Shown: positions 33,055 to 40,619 of the stretch, piece by piece
How the letters are laid out: the number at the start of each line of letters is the position of its first letter
Numbering within the stretch: the stretch's first letter is position 1
DNA from: Arthrobacter sunyaminii
GTDB lineage: Bacteria; Actinomycetota; Actinomycetes; Actinomycetales; Micrococcaceae
Direction: 5' to 3'
NCBI RefSeq assembly: GCF_018866305.1
Contig: NZ_CP076456.1
Span: 124,001 to 188,000, forward strand
DNA: 64,000 bases
Notes under the pieces: generated by a model
The model's input: the letters and a program-made list of their open reading frames with translations, nothing else
The model's database searches: none
Told to the model about the DNA's origin: nothing
Position numbers and translations under genes: made by a program

Positions 33055-34224
33055 TCAGCTTTCGGTCCCGGTCCAAATACTCTCGTGTGACGCGCTGCGT
33101 TCCACTCCGCCGAGGACTCTTTGCACCTGCAGTCCGTCGGCGAAGGAGGGTTCCGGTTGGCGCCCCTCGGATATGGCTTCCACGAAGTCTTTTACCTGGT
33201 GTGAAAAACCGTGCTCATAGCCCAGCATGTGTCCGGCGGGCCACCAGGCTGATATGTACGGGTGTTCAGGTTCGGTGACCATGATGTCGGTGAATCCCTG
33301 GCGGGTGGCAGGGGCCGTTGCGTCATAAAAACCCAGCGAGTTCATCTTTTCCAAATCGAAGCTAATAGTTCCCCGCGAGCCGGCGACTTCAATCCGGAGC
33401 GCGTTCTTCCGGCCGGTGGACATGCGGGTCGCTTCGAAGGAGCCGACTGCGCCGCCGTCGAACCGGCTGTTAAAGAGGGCAAGATCGTCTACCGTGACAG
33501 TGCCTCTTTCTGCGGTTGCGGTCCCGGCCAGCCCCGAACCGTGGCCAAGAAGGGGCCGTTCGTGGACAAAGGTATTGAGGGTGCCGCTGACGGCAGTGAT
33601 CTTCTGGCCCGTGATGAATTGCGCGAGGTCGACGGCGTGGGCCCCCAAGTCACCCAAGGCACCGGAACCTGCAAGGTCCTTCTGGAGGCGCCAGGTCAGG
33701 GGAGCCTCGGGGTCAACCAGCCAATCCTGGAGGTAAACGGCGCGTACCTGCCGGATCTCTCCAACGGCACCGGACTGAACGAGGTCCCTGGCGAACGCTG
33801 CCGCCGGCACCCGGCGGTAGGTGAAGCCAACCATGGCGCTGCCGACCGCGCCCTCCGCTGCCGCCGTCATGGCTTCGGCCTCTTCAAGGCTGTTGGCAAG
33901 CGGTTTCTCGCACAGCACGTGCTTGCCCGCTTCCAGGGCTGCTATGGCGATCTCGGCGTGGGAAGCACCAGGTGTGACAATATCGATGACATCGACGTCG
34001 TCACGGGCTATGGCACCCCGCCAATCGGTCTCCGTCTGCTCCCATCCCCATTTCTGCGCAGCCGCTTCCGTTCGCCCGGCGTTCCGGCCAACAAGCAAGG
34101 TCATTTCCGGACGGGCAGGAAGGTCAAAAAACCGCGGCGCAACCCGCCATCCCTGTGAATGGGCAGCACCCATGAATCCGTGGCCGATCATGGCAACTCG
34201 CAGGGGTGATACGTCGTTCAGCAT
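33055..34224 (-). CDS. Gfo/Idh/MocA family NAD(P)-dependent dehydrogenase
   Basis: 389 residues from ATG 34224 (AGAGGA six bases upstream; the frame opens at 34254). The N-terminal Rossmann loop is VAMIGHGFMGAAHSQGW. The conserved VDVIDIVTPGASHAEIAIAALEAGKHVLCEKPLANSLEEAEAM includes the EKP lysine. The C-terminal substrate domain follows, with GDLGAHAVDLAQFITG (His-containing). Such enzymes oxidise or reduce sugars, inositols and sugar acids. It lies downstream of the importer's binding-protein gene on the same strand, so the imported substrate is the likely target. No particular sugar can be named. Confidence 0.93.
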   Translation of the reverse strand: MLNDVSPLRVAMIGHGFMGAAHSQGWRVAPRFFDLPARPEMTLLVGRNAGRTEAAAQKWGWEQTETDWRGAIARDDVDVIDIVTPGASHAEIAIAALEAGKHVLCEKPLANSLEEAEAMTAAAEGAVGSAMVGFTYRRVPAAAFARDLVQSGAVGEIRQVRAVYLQDWLVDPEAPLTWRLQKDLAGSGALGDLGAHAVDLAQFITGQKITAVSGTLNTFVHERPLLGHGSGLAGTATAERGTVTVDDLALFNSRFDGGAVGSFEATRMSTGRKNALRIEVAGSRGTISFDLEKMNSLGFYDATAPATRQGFTDIMVTEPEHPYISAWWPAGHMLGYEHGFSHQVKDFVEAISEGRQPEPSFADGLQVQRVLGGVERSASHESIWTGTES

Positions 34225-34257
34225 GGTTCCTCTTCCGGCTGTTGGAAAACTCAACGG

Positions 34258-34306
34258 CCGCGGGACGCCCAGACCCGGGGCGTCCCGCGGGGGGGGGGGG
34301 GGGGGG
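34258..34306. repeat. 13-bp hairpin next to an 18-base G tract (C tract on the coding strand)
   Basis: CCGCGGGACGCCC (34258-34270) and its perfect complement (34278-34290) form a 13-bp stem with a 7-base loop. The run of G from 34289 to 34306 is 18 bases long and directly abuts the stop codon of the binding-protein gene. On the minus strand the order is stop codon, C18, hairpin, then the dehydrogenase gene. The hairpin may stabilise the binding-protein mRNA or limit read-through. The length of the homopolymer may be unreliable. Confidence 0.8.
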
Positions 34307-35350
34307 CTAGGACTCGAAGGCGGTCGGCAGATACTGCTCGACGTTCTCCTGAGTGACTACCGGGGCATTCAGGACAATGCGCTTCGGGACCTCTACCTCT
34401 ACCAAGTCACTCATTGCCTTATCCTGCGCGATCAGCCGGGCCAGGCGGATTCCGTCCGCTGCCTGGGTGGAGGGGTAGATCACCGTAGCTTCCAGGACGC
34501 TTTCACCGGACTGGATCTCCCGCATGGCGTTTGCCGATCCGGCGCCGCCGACCATGAAGAACTCATCCCGGCCGGCGTTGTCGATTGCCGCCAGGACGCC
34601 GATGCCCTGATCGTCATCGTGGTTCCAGATGGCATCGATCTTCGGGGCTGCGGAGAGCAGCTGTGACGTGGTCGCTTCTCCGCCCGCAATCGTGAAGTCC
34701 GCAGCCACTCGGTTGTCCACGTCCAATCCGCAGGATTCGAGGGCGTCCGCAAAGCCCCGGCTGCGATCCTGCGTCAGCGGCAGCGAGTCGACACCGGCTA
34801 TTTCGGCAACAACGGCGTCGTTATTCCCGCCGAGCTTCTCGCAGATATAGTTTCCTGCGCTGACACCCATGCCATAGTTATCTCCCAGCACGGTGGCCCG
34901 GGCTGCAGAGGGGCTGGAGAACTCCCGGTCAACGTTGATCACGGGGATTCCGGCCTCGGTCGCCTGGGTCGCCACCTGGGTCAGCGCAGCGCCGTCCGTC
35001 GGCAGCAGCACAATGGCATCAACGCCGTCGTTGATGAACTGTTCAACCTGGCTGATCTGGAGGTTGGCGTCATTGGTGCCTTCCGCGACCCGCAACTCCA
35101 CGTCCGGAAGATCCTCCGCTGCGGCGAGGGCGGCACTGTTAATGGCACCGAGCCAGCCATGATCTGCTGCCGGCCCCGAAAAGCCGATGACAACCGTGTC
35201 CCCCTCGGCCTCGTTGCCCTCAACCGAAGCATTGGTGGGCTGGCTGTCTCCGCCCTCATCCCCGGGCGTGCACCCCGTGACCAGGGCGCCAACAGCAAGG
35301 AAGGCACCGACGGGGATGAGCATTTTCCGTTTCTTGAGAACTGCAGGCAT
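34307..35350 (-). CDS. Sugar/polyol ABC transporter substrate-binding lipoprotein
   Basis: 347 residues from ATG 35350 (GAGGAGAGACAG precedes; the frame is open to 35413). A signal peptide ends in the lipobox VGALVTGC (Cys about residue 27), so it is a lipoprotein. The mature part is a periplasmic-binding-protein type 1 fold of the ribose/galactofuranose (RbsB/YtfQ) group: VVIGFSGPAADHGWLGAINSAAL, QVEQFINDGVDAIVLLPTDGAAL, GIPVINVDREF and AIWNHDDDQGIGVLAAI. It delivers the substrate to the permease/ATPase encoded divergently. The ligand is unknown. Confidence 0.94.
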   Translation of the reverse strand: MPAVLKKRKMLIPVGAFLAVGALVTGCTPGDEGGDSQPTNASVEGNEAEGDTVVIGFSGPAADHGWLGAINSAALAAAEDLPDVELRVAEGTNDANLQISQVEQFINDGVDAIVLLPTDGAALTQVATQATEAGIPVINVDREFSSPSAARATVLGDNYGMGVSAGNYICEKLGGNNDAVVAEIAGVDSLPLTQDRSRGFADALESCGLDVDNRVAADFTIAGGEATTSQLLSAAPKIDAIWNHDDDQGIGVLAAIDNAGRDEFFMVGGAGSANAMREIQSGESVLEATVIYPSTQAADGIRLARLIAQDKAMSDLVEVEVPKRIVLNAPVVTQENVEQYLPTAFES

Positions 35351-35418
35351 CTGTCTCTCCTCATTGAGTAAGTGCGTCTTCGCCAGGAACATGACCACCA
35401 CTGAAAGCCGCAACTTTG

Positions 35419-35434
35419 CGTGATTCGCATCACA
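35419..35434. promoter_or_regulatory. CRP/GlxR-like palindrome in the divergent ABC-transporter promoter
   Basis: CGTGA-TTCGCA-TCACA closely matches the CRP-family pattern TGTGA-N6-TCACA. It lies 68 bases before the ATPase gene start and 69 bases before the binding-protein start, the middle of the divergent intergenic region. It would allow cAMP-dependent control of both transporter arms. Confidence 0.55.
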
Positions 35435-35502
35435 ATAACAGAAGAACGAAAATGATCGACGACCTTATACCGACCGCCGACATAATGTGTTAGGTTCCTC
35501 AC

Positions 35503-37020
35503 ATGTTCGATGAAGATCAGCTCCCACTGCTCGAGGTGCGCGGCCTCTCGAAGCAGTTCGGTGGTGTCCAGGTACTCAAGGGTGTGGACCTGCAAGTGCG
35601 GTCCGGAGAGGTCCATTGCGTGATGGGCCAAAACGGCGCCGGCAAGTCCACCCTGATCAAGACCCTCTCCGGGGTGTACGAGCCGGACGGCGGGGTGATC
35701 CTCTGGGAGGGCCAGGAAGTCTCCCTCCCCCATCCCACTGAAGCACTGGGCCTGGGCATCGCGACCATGTACCAGGAGCTGGATGTCGTGGACGGCCTGA
35801 CGGTGACGGAGAACATCTTCCTGGGACACGAGAACGCAAGCGGAGGGATACTGCGTGTCAGGGAGGCCAACGCACTGACACGGGAGCTGCTGAAGCGGCT
35901 CGGGCACAGTCGGCTCTCACCCTCGGCCGAGGTCGGATCGCTGTCCGCTGCCAACAAGCAGATTGTCAGCCTGGCGCGGGCTCTGTCCCGCGACACGAAG
36001 CTCATCATCATGGACGAGCCCAGCGCCATCCTCGATTCCGGTGAAGTGGCGAATCTTTTCCGCGTCATCCGGGAGCTCACCGCGCAGGGCATCGCCGTGG
36101 TCTACATCTCCCACCGACTCGAGGAGATACGCCAGATTGGTGACCGGATTTCCGTACTTAAGGACGGCAAGAGCACCGCCAGCGGCCTCCAGGTTGCGGA
36201 AACTTCACGATCGGAGCTGGTTCGGCTGATGACCGGACGGGACGTCGAGAATGTCTTCCCGCCACGGCATCCCCCTTCCCCGGATGCCCCGGTAGTACTC
36301 GACGTGGAAGACCTCGAGCTGCAGGGAGAGTTCCGGAAAGTCAGTTTCCACATCAAGGCGGGAGAGATCCTGGGCTTCGCGGGACTGGTCGGATCCAAGC
36401 GTTCGGAGATCTTGGAAACCATCTGCGGAGTACGGAAACCTACCTCCGGCAGGATCTCAGTCAACGGCAAACGACTCCGCCCCGGTTCAGTGCCCGCCGC
36501 CGTCAAGGCGGGAATCGGGCTCTCCCCGGAAGAACGGAAAAGCCAGGGACTCATCCTGGATGAGCCGGTTTTCAAGAACGTCACGCTGTCCACCTTCGAA
36601 CGGTTTGCGCGCGGCGGGTACCTCAATGAAAAAGCCGAACGGGATGCCGCACGGGACCAGATCACCGCCCTGGAACTGCGGCCGGCCGATCCGGACCGTC
36701 CCACCCGCACCCTTTCGGGCGGCAACCAGCAGAAGATCCTGTTGGCCCGCTGGGTTGTCCACGGCACCCCTGTCCTGCTGCTCGACGAACCGACCAGGGG
36801 TGTCGACGTCGGCGCCCGCGCGGAAATCTACACCCTGATTCGCCGGCTCGCGGCAGACGGAGCAGCCATCATCGTCGTCTCCAGCGAGATCGAAGAGGTG
36901 CTGGGACTCGCTGACAAAGTACTCGTCATCGATGACGGCAACGTCCTGGTCGAAACCAACCCAAGCGACATTGACGAGCATGGCGTGCTCGATCTCATCA
37001 TGAAGGGAAGTGCCGCGTGA
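35503..37020 (+). CDS. Sugar ABC transporter ATP-binding protein, fused double domain (RbsA type)
   Basis: 505 residues with two ABC domains. The first has Walker A GQNGAGKSTLIKTLSG, a variant signature LSAANKQIVSLARAL and Walker B LIIMDEPSAIL. The second has a degenerate Walker A (GLVGSKRSEILETICG), a normal signature LSGGNQQKILLARWV and Walker B VLLLDEPTRGVD, as is normal for RbsA/XylG/YtfR proteins. It powers import of a monosaccharide or polyol. Its stop overlaps the permease GTG by four bases. Confidence 0.95.
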   Translation: MFDEDQLPLLEVRGLSKQFGGVQVLKGVDLQVRSGEVHCVMGQNGAGKSTLIKTLSGVYEPDGGVILWEGQEVSLPHPTEALGLGIATMYQELDVVDGLTVTENIFLGHENASGGILRVREANALTRELLKRLGHSRLSPSAEVGSLSAANKQIVSLARALSRDTKLIIMDEPSAILDSGEVANLFRVIRELTAQGIAVVYISHRLEEIRQIGDRISVLKDGKSTASGLQVAETSRSELVRLMTGRDVENVFPPRHPPSPDAPVVLDVEDLELQGEFRKVSFHIKAGEILGFAGLVGSKRSEILETICGVRKPTSGRISVNGKRLRPGSVPAAVKAGIGLSPEERKSQGLILDEPVFKNVTLSTFERFARGGYLNEKAERDAARDQITALELRPADPDRPTRTLSGGNQQKILLARWVVHGTPVLLLDEPTRGVDVGARAEIYTLIRRLAADGAAIIVVSSEIEEVLGLADKVLVIDDGNVLVETNPSDIDEHGVLDLIMKGSAA

Positions 37021-38066
37021 GCGAGCCCAACACCACGGTCGCTGATCCGACCAACACCCCGCCCGGGGGCAGCGGCGCCAGGAACAACCCGGTGAAAAAT
37101 GCCCTGGGCGGTTCAGCGGGACGCAGCCTCGGCCTGGTCCTCGCGCTGGGCCTGCTCTTCGCCGTGGGCGCCATCACGAGCGGTGACCGGTTCCTGAACG
37201 TGGAGAACCTGCTCACCATCCTGAGGTACGCCTCCATCATTGGCGTCATCAGCATCGGCGTCACCTTTGTCATTACAGCCGGCGGAATCGACCTTTCCGT
37301 GGGTTCGGTCATGGGCCTGGCCACGGTGGTTGCCAGCCTGACGAGTATCCAGCTCGCAGCGACCCAGTCATCTTGGCTGCTCATGGTCCTGGTGGCCCTG
37401 GCCGTCGGTGCGGGAGTCGGCCTGCTCAACGGCGTGGTGATCGCCTACGGAAACGTCGTTGCGTTCATCGCCACGCTTGCCACGCTGGTGGGTGCGCGGG
37501 GGCTGGCCGAACTGATCTCCGGCCGCAGCACGCAGATCGTCACCAACCGGGACTTCCTCAAGGTCATGCGAGGAGAATTCCTCGGCATTCCCGTTCTAGT
37601 GTGGATCTTCATCCTGGCCGCAGCCGTGGGTTGGTTCTTGCTGAACCGCACCACGTTCGGCCGCAGGACCGTAGCCATTGGCGGGAACCGGGAAGCATCC
37701 CGGCTGGCAGGCATCAAGGTCAAGCGGCATCTGGTGGCACTGTACGTCCTGTCCGGGTTTTCCGCCGGCATCGCCGCAGTCATGATGCTCGGCCGGACAA
37801 CGGCCGGCACCTCGACCCACGGCCTGCTCTACGAACTCGACGCGATTGCCGCCGTCGTTGTGGGCGGAACCCTGCTGGCGGGCGGCCGCGGCACCATCAT
37901 GGGCACAGTCCTGGGTGTGCTCATCTTCGCCACCCTGACCAATATCTTCACGCAGAACAACCTAGACACTTCCGTCCAAGCCATCGTCAAAGGCATGATC
38001 ATCGTCGTCGCGGTCCTGCTGCAGCAGCGCTTCGCTTCCGCGCGGCCGTCTAAACGGGGCGGCTAA
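37017..38066 (+). CDS. Sugar ABC transporter permease (RbsC/YtfT type)
   Basis: 349 residues, GTG start overlapping the ATPase stop. A 40-residue polar N terminus precedes about 9-10 membrane helices. The segment VTFVITAGGIDLSVGSVMGLATVVAS and the later TTFGRRTVAIGGNREASRLAGIKVKRHLVALYVLSGFSAGIAAVMMLGRT, including the EAA-like cytoplasmic loop, are diagnostic of the BPD_transp_2 family. It forms the membrane channel with the adjacent fused ATPase. A prenyl-synthase gene follows after 57 bases. Confidence 0.95.
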   Translation: MSEPNTTVADPTNTPPGGSGARNNPVKNALGGSAGRSLGLVLALGLLFAVGAITSGDRFLNVENLLTILRYASIIGVISIGVTFVITAGGIDLSVGSVMGLATVVASLTSIQLAATQSSWLLMVLVALAVGAGVGLLNGVVIAYGNVVAFIATLATLVGARGLAELISGRSTQIVTNRDFLKVMRGEFLGIPVLVWIFILAAAVGWFLLNRTTFGRRTVAIGGNREASRLAGIKVKRHLVALYVLSGFSAGIAAVMMLGRTTAGTSTHGLLYELDAIAAVVVGGTLLAGGRGTIMGTVLGVLIFATLTNIFTQNNLDTSVQAIVKGMIIVVAVLLQQRFASARPSKRGG

Positions 38067-38123
38067 CCTCCCCAGGCAGCGGCAGGCACGGCCAGGCATC
38101 ACTGACGAAGCAGAGGGCGCATA

Positions 38124-39203
38124 GTGAAATTCCTTGACGCGGAGTACACCTTGGAAACCGATGCTGAGCTGGGACTGGTCGAAGAGGTGCTGGACCAGTT
38201 CTTTACGGATGCCAAGCTCCGGGCTGTCTCCCTCCATCCGGCCTACCTCAGCCTGTGGGAAGCGATCGAACGGAACGCAGCCGGCGGAAAACGCTTTCGT
38301 CCGCGCCTGCTCATGCTCGCTTACCGCCAGCTGGGAGGATCCGACCCCACCGCAGCGGCCAAACTCGGCGCGGTCTATGAACTCCTCCACAACGCGTTCC
38401 TCATTCACGACGATGTAATTGACCGGGACCCCACGAGGCGTGGGGTCCCTAATGTGTCGGGGCACTACGCCAATAAGGCCAGGCGTGCGGGCGCATCCGC
38501 GGAGGCTGCACAGCACGCCGGCATGGCTGCCGGGCTGCTGGCTGGGGACCTTTCCCTGGCAGGGGCCTACCGCCTCCACGAAGCGGTTGAAGCGAGCGGG
38601 GAGGTGCGGCAGCGGCTGAACGGCATCCTGGACTACGCCGTGTTCTCTTCCATCGGAGGCGAACTCCTCGATGCTGAGTTCGCCCTGGCGGTTCAAATGC
38701 CCTCCCCCGAGGAGGTTCGGACTGTGGCCCGCCGTAAGACCGCTGTCTATTCCTTTGAGGCACCGCTTCAAGCCGGCGCCTTGCTGGCAGGGGCCCCAGC
38801 CTCCGTTGCCGGAAGGCTCGCCGACTTCGGACGGGATGCCGGAATTGCCTACCAGATTGCCGATGACGTTCGCGGGACGTTCGGCGATGAAGAGGACACT
38901 GGAAAGTCGAACATCGGAGACCTCCGGGAGGGCAAACGGACCGTCCTGCTCTCCTATGCAGCCACTAAGCCGCAGTGGAAAGAGATTTCACAGCTCGTAG
39001 GATCAGGGGAACTGACGGCCGCAGGGGCTGGGCGGATCCGTGACCTGTTGACGGAGTGCGGGGCACGGGAGCACGCTGTCCATCTGGCATCCGAACACGC
39101 ACACGCCGCAGTGAAACAACTTGGGGAAGAGATTCCCGCTGGGCTTGCCGGGAGCTTGGAAAGACTCTTGTTTTCCCTCCTTGCGGAGCTCCATTCCCTC
39201 TGA
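38124..39203 (+). CDS. Polyprenyl diphosphate synthase
   Basis: 359 residues, GTG start with an AGAGGGCG element upstream. Trans-prenyltransferase motifs: GGKRFRPRLLMLAYRQ (diphosphate-binding GKR), the first Asp-rich motif LIHDDVIDRDPTRRG, and the second Asp-rich motif YQIADDVRGTFGDEEDTGKSNIGDLREGKRTVLL. The chain length of the product cannot be fixed; residues before the first Asp motif (LLHNAFL) include no obvious bulky block close to it, fitting a geranylgeranyl or longer product. It is placed between a sugar importer and ROK regulator, about 9 kb from the UbiA-type prenyltransferase, so it could supply its donor. Confidence 0.92.
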   Translation: MKFLDAEYTLETDAELGLVEEVLDQFFTDAKLRAVSLHPAYLSLWEAIERNAAGGKRFRPRLLMLAYRQLGGSDPTAAAKLGAVYELLHNAFLIHDDVIDRDPTRRGVPNVSGHYANKARRAGASAEAAQHAGMAAGLLAGDLSLAGAYRLHEAVEASGEVRQRLNGILDYAVFSSIGGELLDAEFALAVQMPSPEEVRTVARRKTAVYSFEAPLQAGALLAGAPASVAGRLADFGRDAGIAYQIADDVRGTFGDEEDTGKSNIGDLREGKRTVLLSYAATKPQWKEISQLVGSGELTAAGAGRIRDLLTECGAREHAVHLASEHAHAAVKQLGEEIPAGLAGSLERLLFSLLAELHSL

Positions 39204-39301
39204 TCCTGCTTTCCGCAGGTGATGCCCCAGAGCACGTTTACTATGGGAAACTAGTCCGGTTCTGGCCCGTCCGCCAGAAGGACCTATTACGGGGGAAGAA
39301 T

Positions 39302-40519
39302 ATGTTTGCCACCGCCCGCACGCATCCGGGCAGCAACCGGGATTCGAGCCGCCAGCACAACCTCTCCACCGTCCTGCGGCTAGTGCACTCCACTGCTGGC
39401 ATATCCCGTGCCCAGCTCACCCGGACAACCGGGCTCAACCGTTCCACGATCGCAGTCCTTGTCGCCGAGCTATCCCAGCTGGGCCTGGCAGTGGAGAGCG
39501 ACTTGGATACAGCACAGCTGCACGGCCGTCCGAGCATCAAGATCGATCCCAGCCCCGCCGCTCTAGCGCTGGTTGTCAACCCTGATGTCGACGTCGTAAG
39601 CGTGGCCCTGGTCTCCCTGGGCGGCCACATAGTCAACACTGTCCGGTTCCATACGGTCCGGGCACCGTCCGGCGTTGAGGTGGTCAACATCGTGACAGCC
39701 GTCTATTCGGGGATGCGCACTTCCCTGCCCGCAGGCCACCGGGTCATGGGCGTGGGACTGGCAATCCCCGGGCTCGTGCGGACCGACGACGGAACGGTCA
39801 TCGAAGCGCCCCACCTGGGCTGGCAGGACGAGCCGCTGAGCTCCCGCCTTGGGGAAGCGCTGGGACTGCCGGTGTTCACAGCGAATGATGCCGTTGTGGG
39901 GGCCCGCGCCCAGGCGGCGTTTGGTGCCGGACGGGGCGTGGCCGACCTGCTTTATCTCTACGGCGGTGCCAGCGGCATCGGCGGGGGCGTCATCAGCGAC
40001 GGACGCCTGATCCGGGGAGCGGCAGGGTTTGCCGGGCAGCTGGGCCACACGCACGTACGTACCGGCGGCACCGCCTGTACCTGCGGCTCCTCCGGCTGCC
40101 TGGAAGCCGAGGTCACCAGGGCTGCCCTGATCGAGGCAGTTGGCCTGCCCTCCGGGGAAATCGAAAACCTTGAGGAAGCCCTTCTGGAGAAGCTTCAGGA
40201 CGGGTCCTCCAACGATGAGCTGTGCGCCGTCATCTCTCACCAGATCGGATTGCTGGCCGTGGGCTTGAAAACGGTGATGAGCCTCCTGAACCCCTCAGCT
40301 ATTGTCCTAGGCGGGTTCCTTCGCATCCTGGTGCGTGCGGCGCCCGGCGCTTTGGAGGAAGCCCTCGCCGGCTGCGGACCCCGCAGACCCTGGGAAAACG
40401 TGAGAATCGAGCTCGCCCCGCTCGGGGAAGACCAGATCCTGATAGGTGCAGCGGAGCTGGTTTTCGAACCTCTGCTGGCTGACCCGGCAGGCTACCTGCA
40501 AGGGCTGGCAGGAGAGTGA
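39302..40519 (+). CDS. ROK family transcriptional regulator
   Basis: 405 residues from ATG 39302 (GGGGGAAG upstream). An N-terminal MarR-like winged helix (SRQHNLSTVLRLVHSTAGISRAQLTRTTGLNRSTIAVLVAEL) joins a C-terminal ROK kinase-like domain. That domain carries GVGLAIPGLV, FTANDAVVGARAQAAFG, a LYLYGGASGIGGGVI variant and the zinc motif HTHVRTGGTACTCGSSGCLEAE, where the CxCGxxGCxE cysteines are intact. It is likely a repressor that senses a sugar or sugar phosphate, controlling the transporter and prenyl-synthase genes upstream. A strong terminator follows. Confidence 0.94.
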   Translation: MFATARTHPGSNRDSSRQHNLSTVLRLVHSTAGISRAQLTRTTGLNRSTIAVLVAELSQLGLAVESDLDTAQLHGRPSIKIDPSPAALALVVNPDVDVVSVALVSLGGHIVNTVRFHTVRAPSGVEVVNIVTAVYSGMRTSLPAGHRVMGVGLAIPGLVRTDDGTVIEAPHLGWQDEPLSSRLGEALGLPVFTANDAVVGARAQAAFGAGRGVADLLYLYGGASGIGGGVISDGRLIRGAAGFAGQLGHTHVRTGGTACTCGSSGCLEAEVTRAALIEAVGLPSGEIENLEEALLEKLQDGSSNDELCAVISHQIGLLAVGLKTVMSLLNPSAIVLGGFLRILVRAAPGALEEALAGCGPRRPWENVRIELAPLGEDQILIGAAELVFEPLLADPAGYLQGLAGE

Positions 40520-40532
40520 AGGGATTCACGCA

Positions 40533-40567
40533 AAGGGACCCTGTGCCGGCCCGGCACAGGGTCCCTT
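40533..40567. terminator. Strong bidirectional hairpin after the ROK gene
   Basis: AAGGGACCCTGTGCC and its complement GGCACAGGGTCCCTT form a stem of at least 15 bp with a short GC loop. It separates the plus-strand ROK gene from the convergent minus-strand propeller gene. Confidence 0.85.
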
Positions 40568-40619
40568 CCCGGTTTCGCTCCTTATCTATGGAATCTCGTC
40601 CGTCTGCCCCGCTTCAGCG

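Noticed and set aside
34289..34306. Phase-variable tract switching a reading frame
   Set aside because: It lies after the stop codon of the binding-protein gene and 65 bases before the next start codon in transcription order, so length change would not shift either reading frame.
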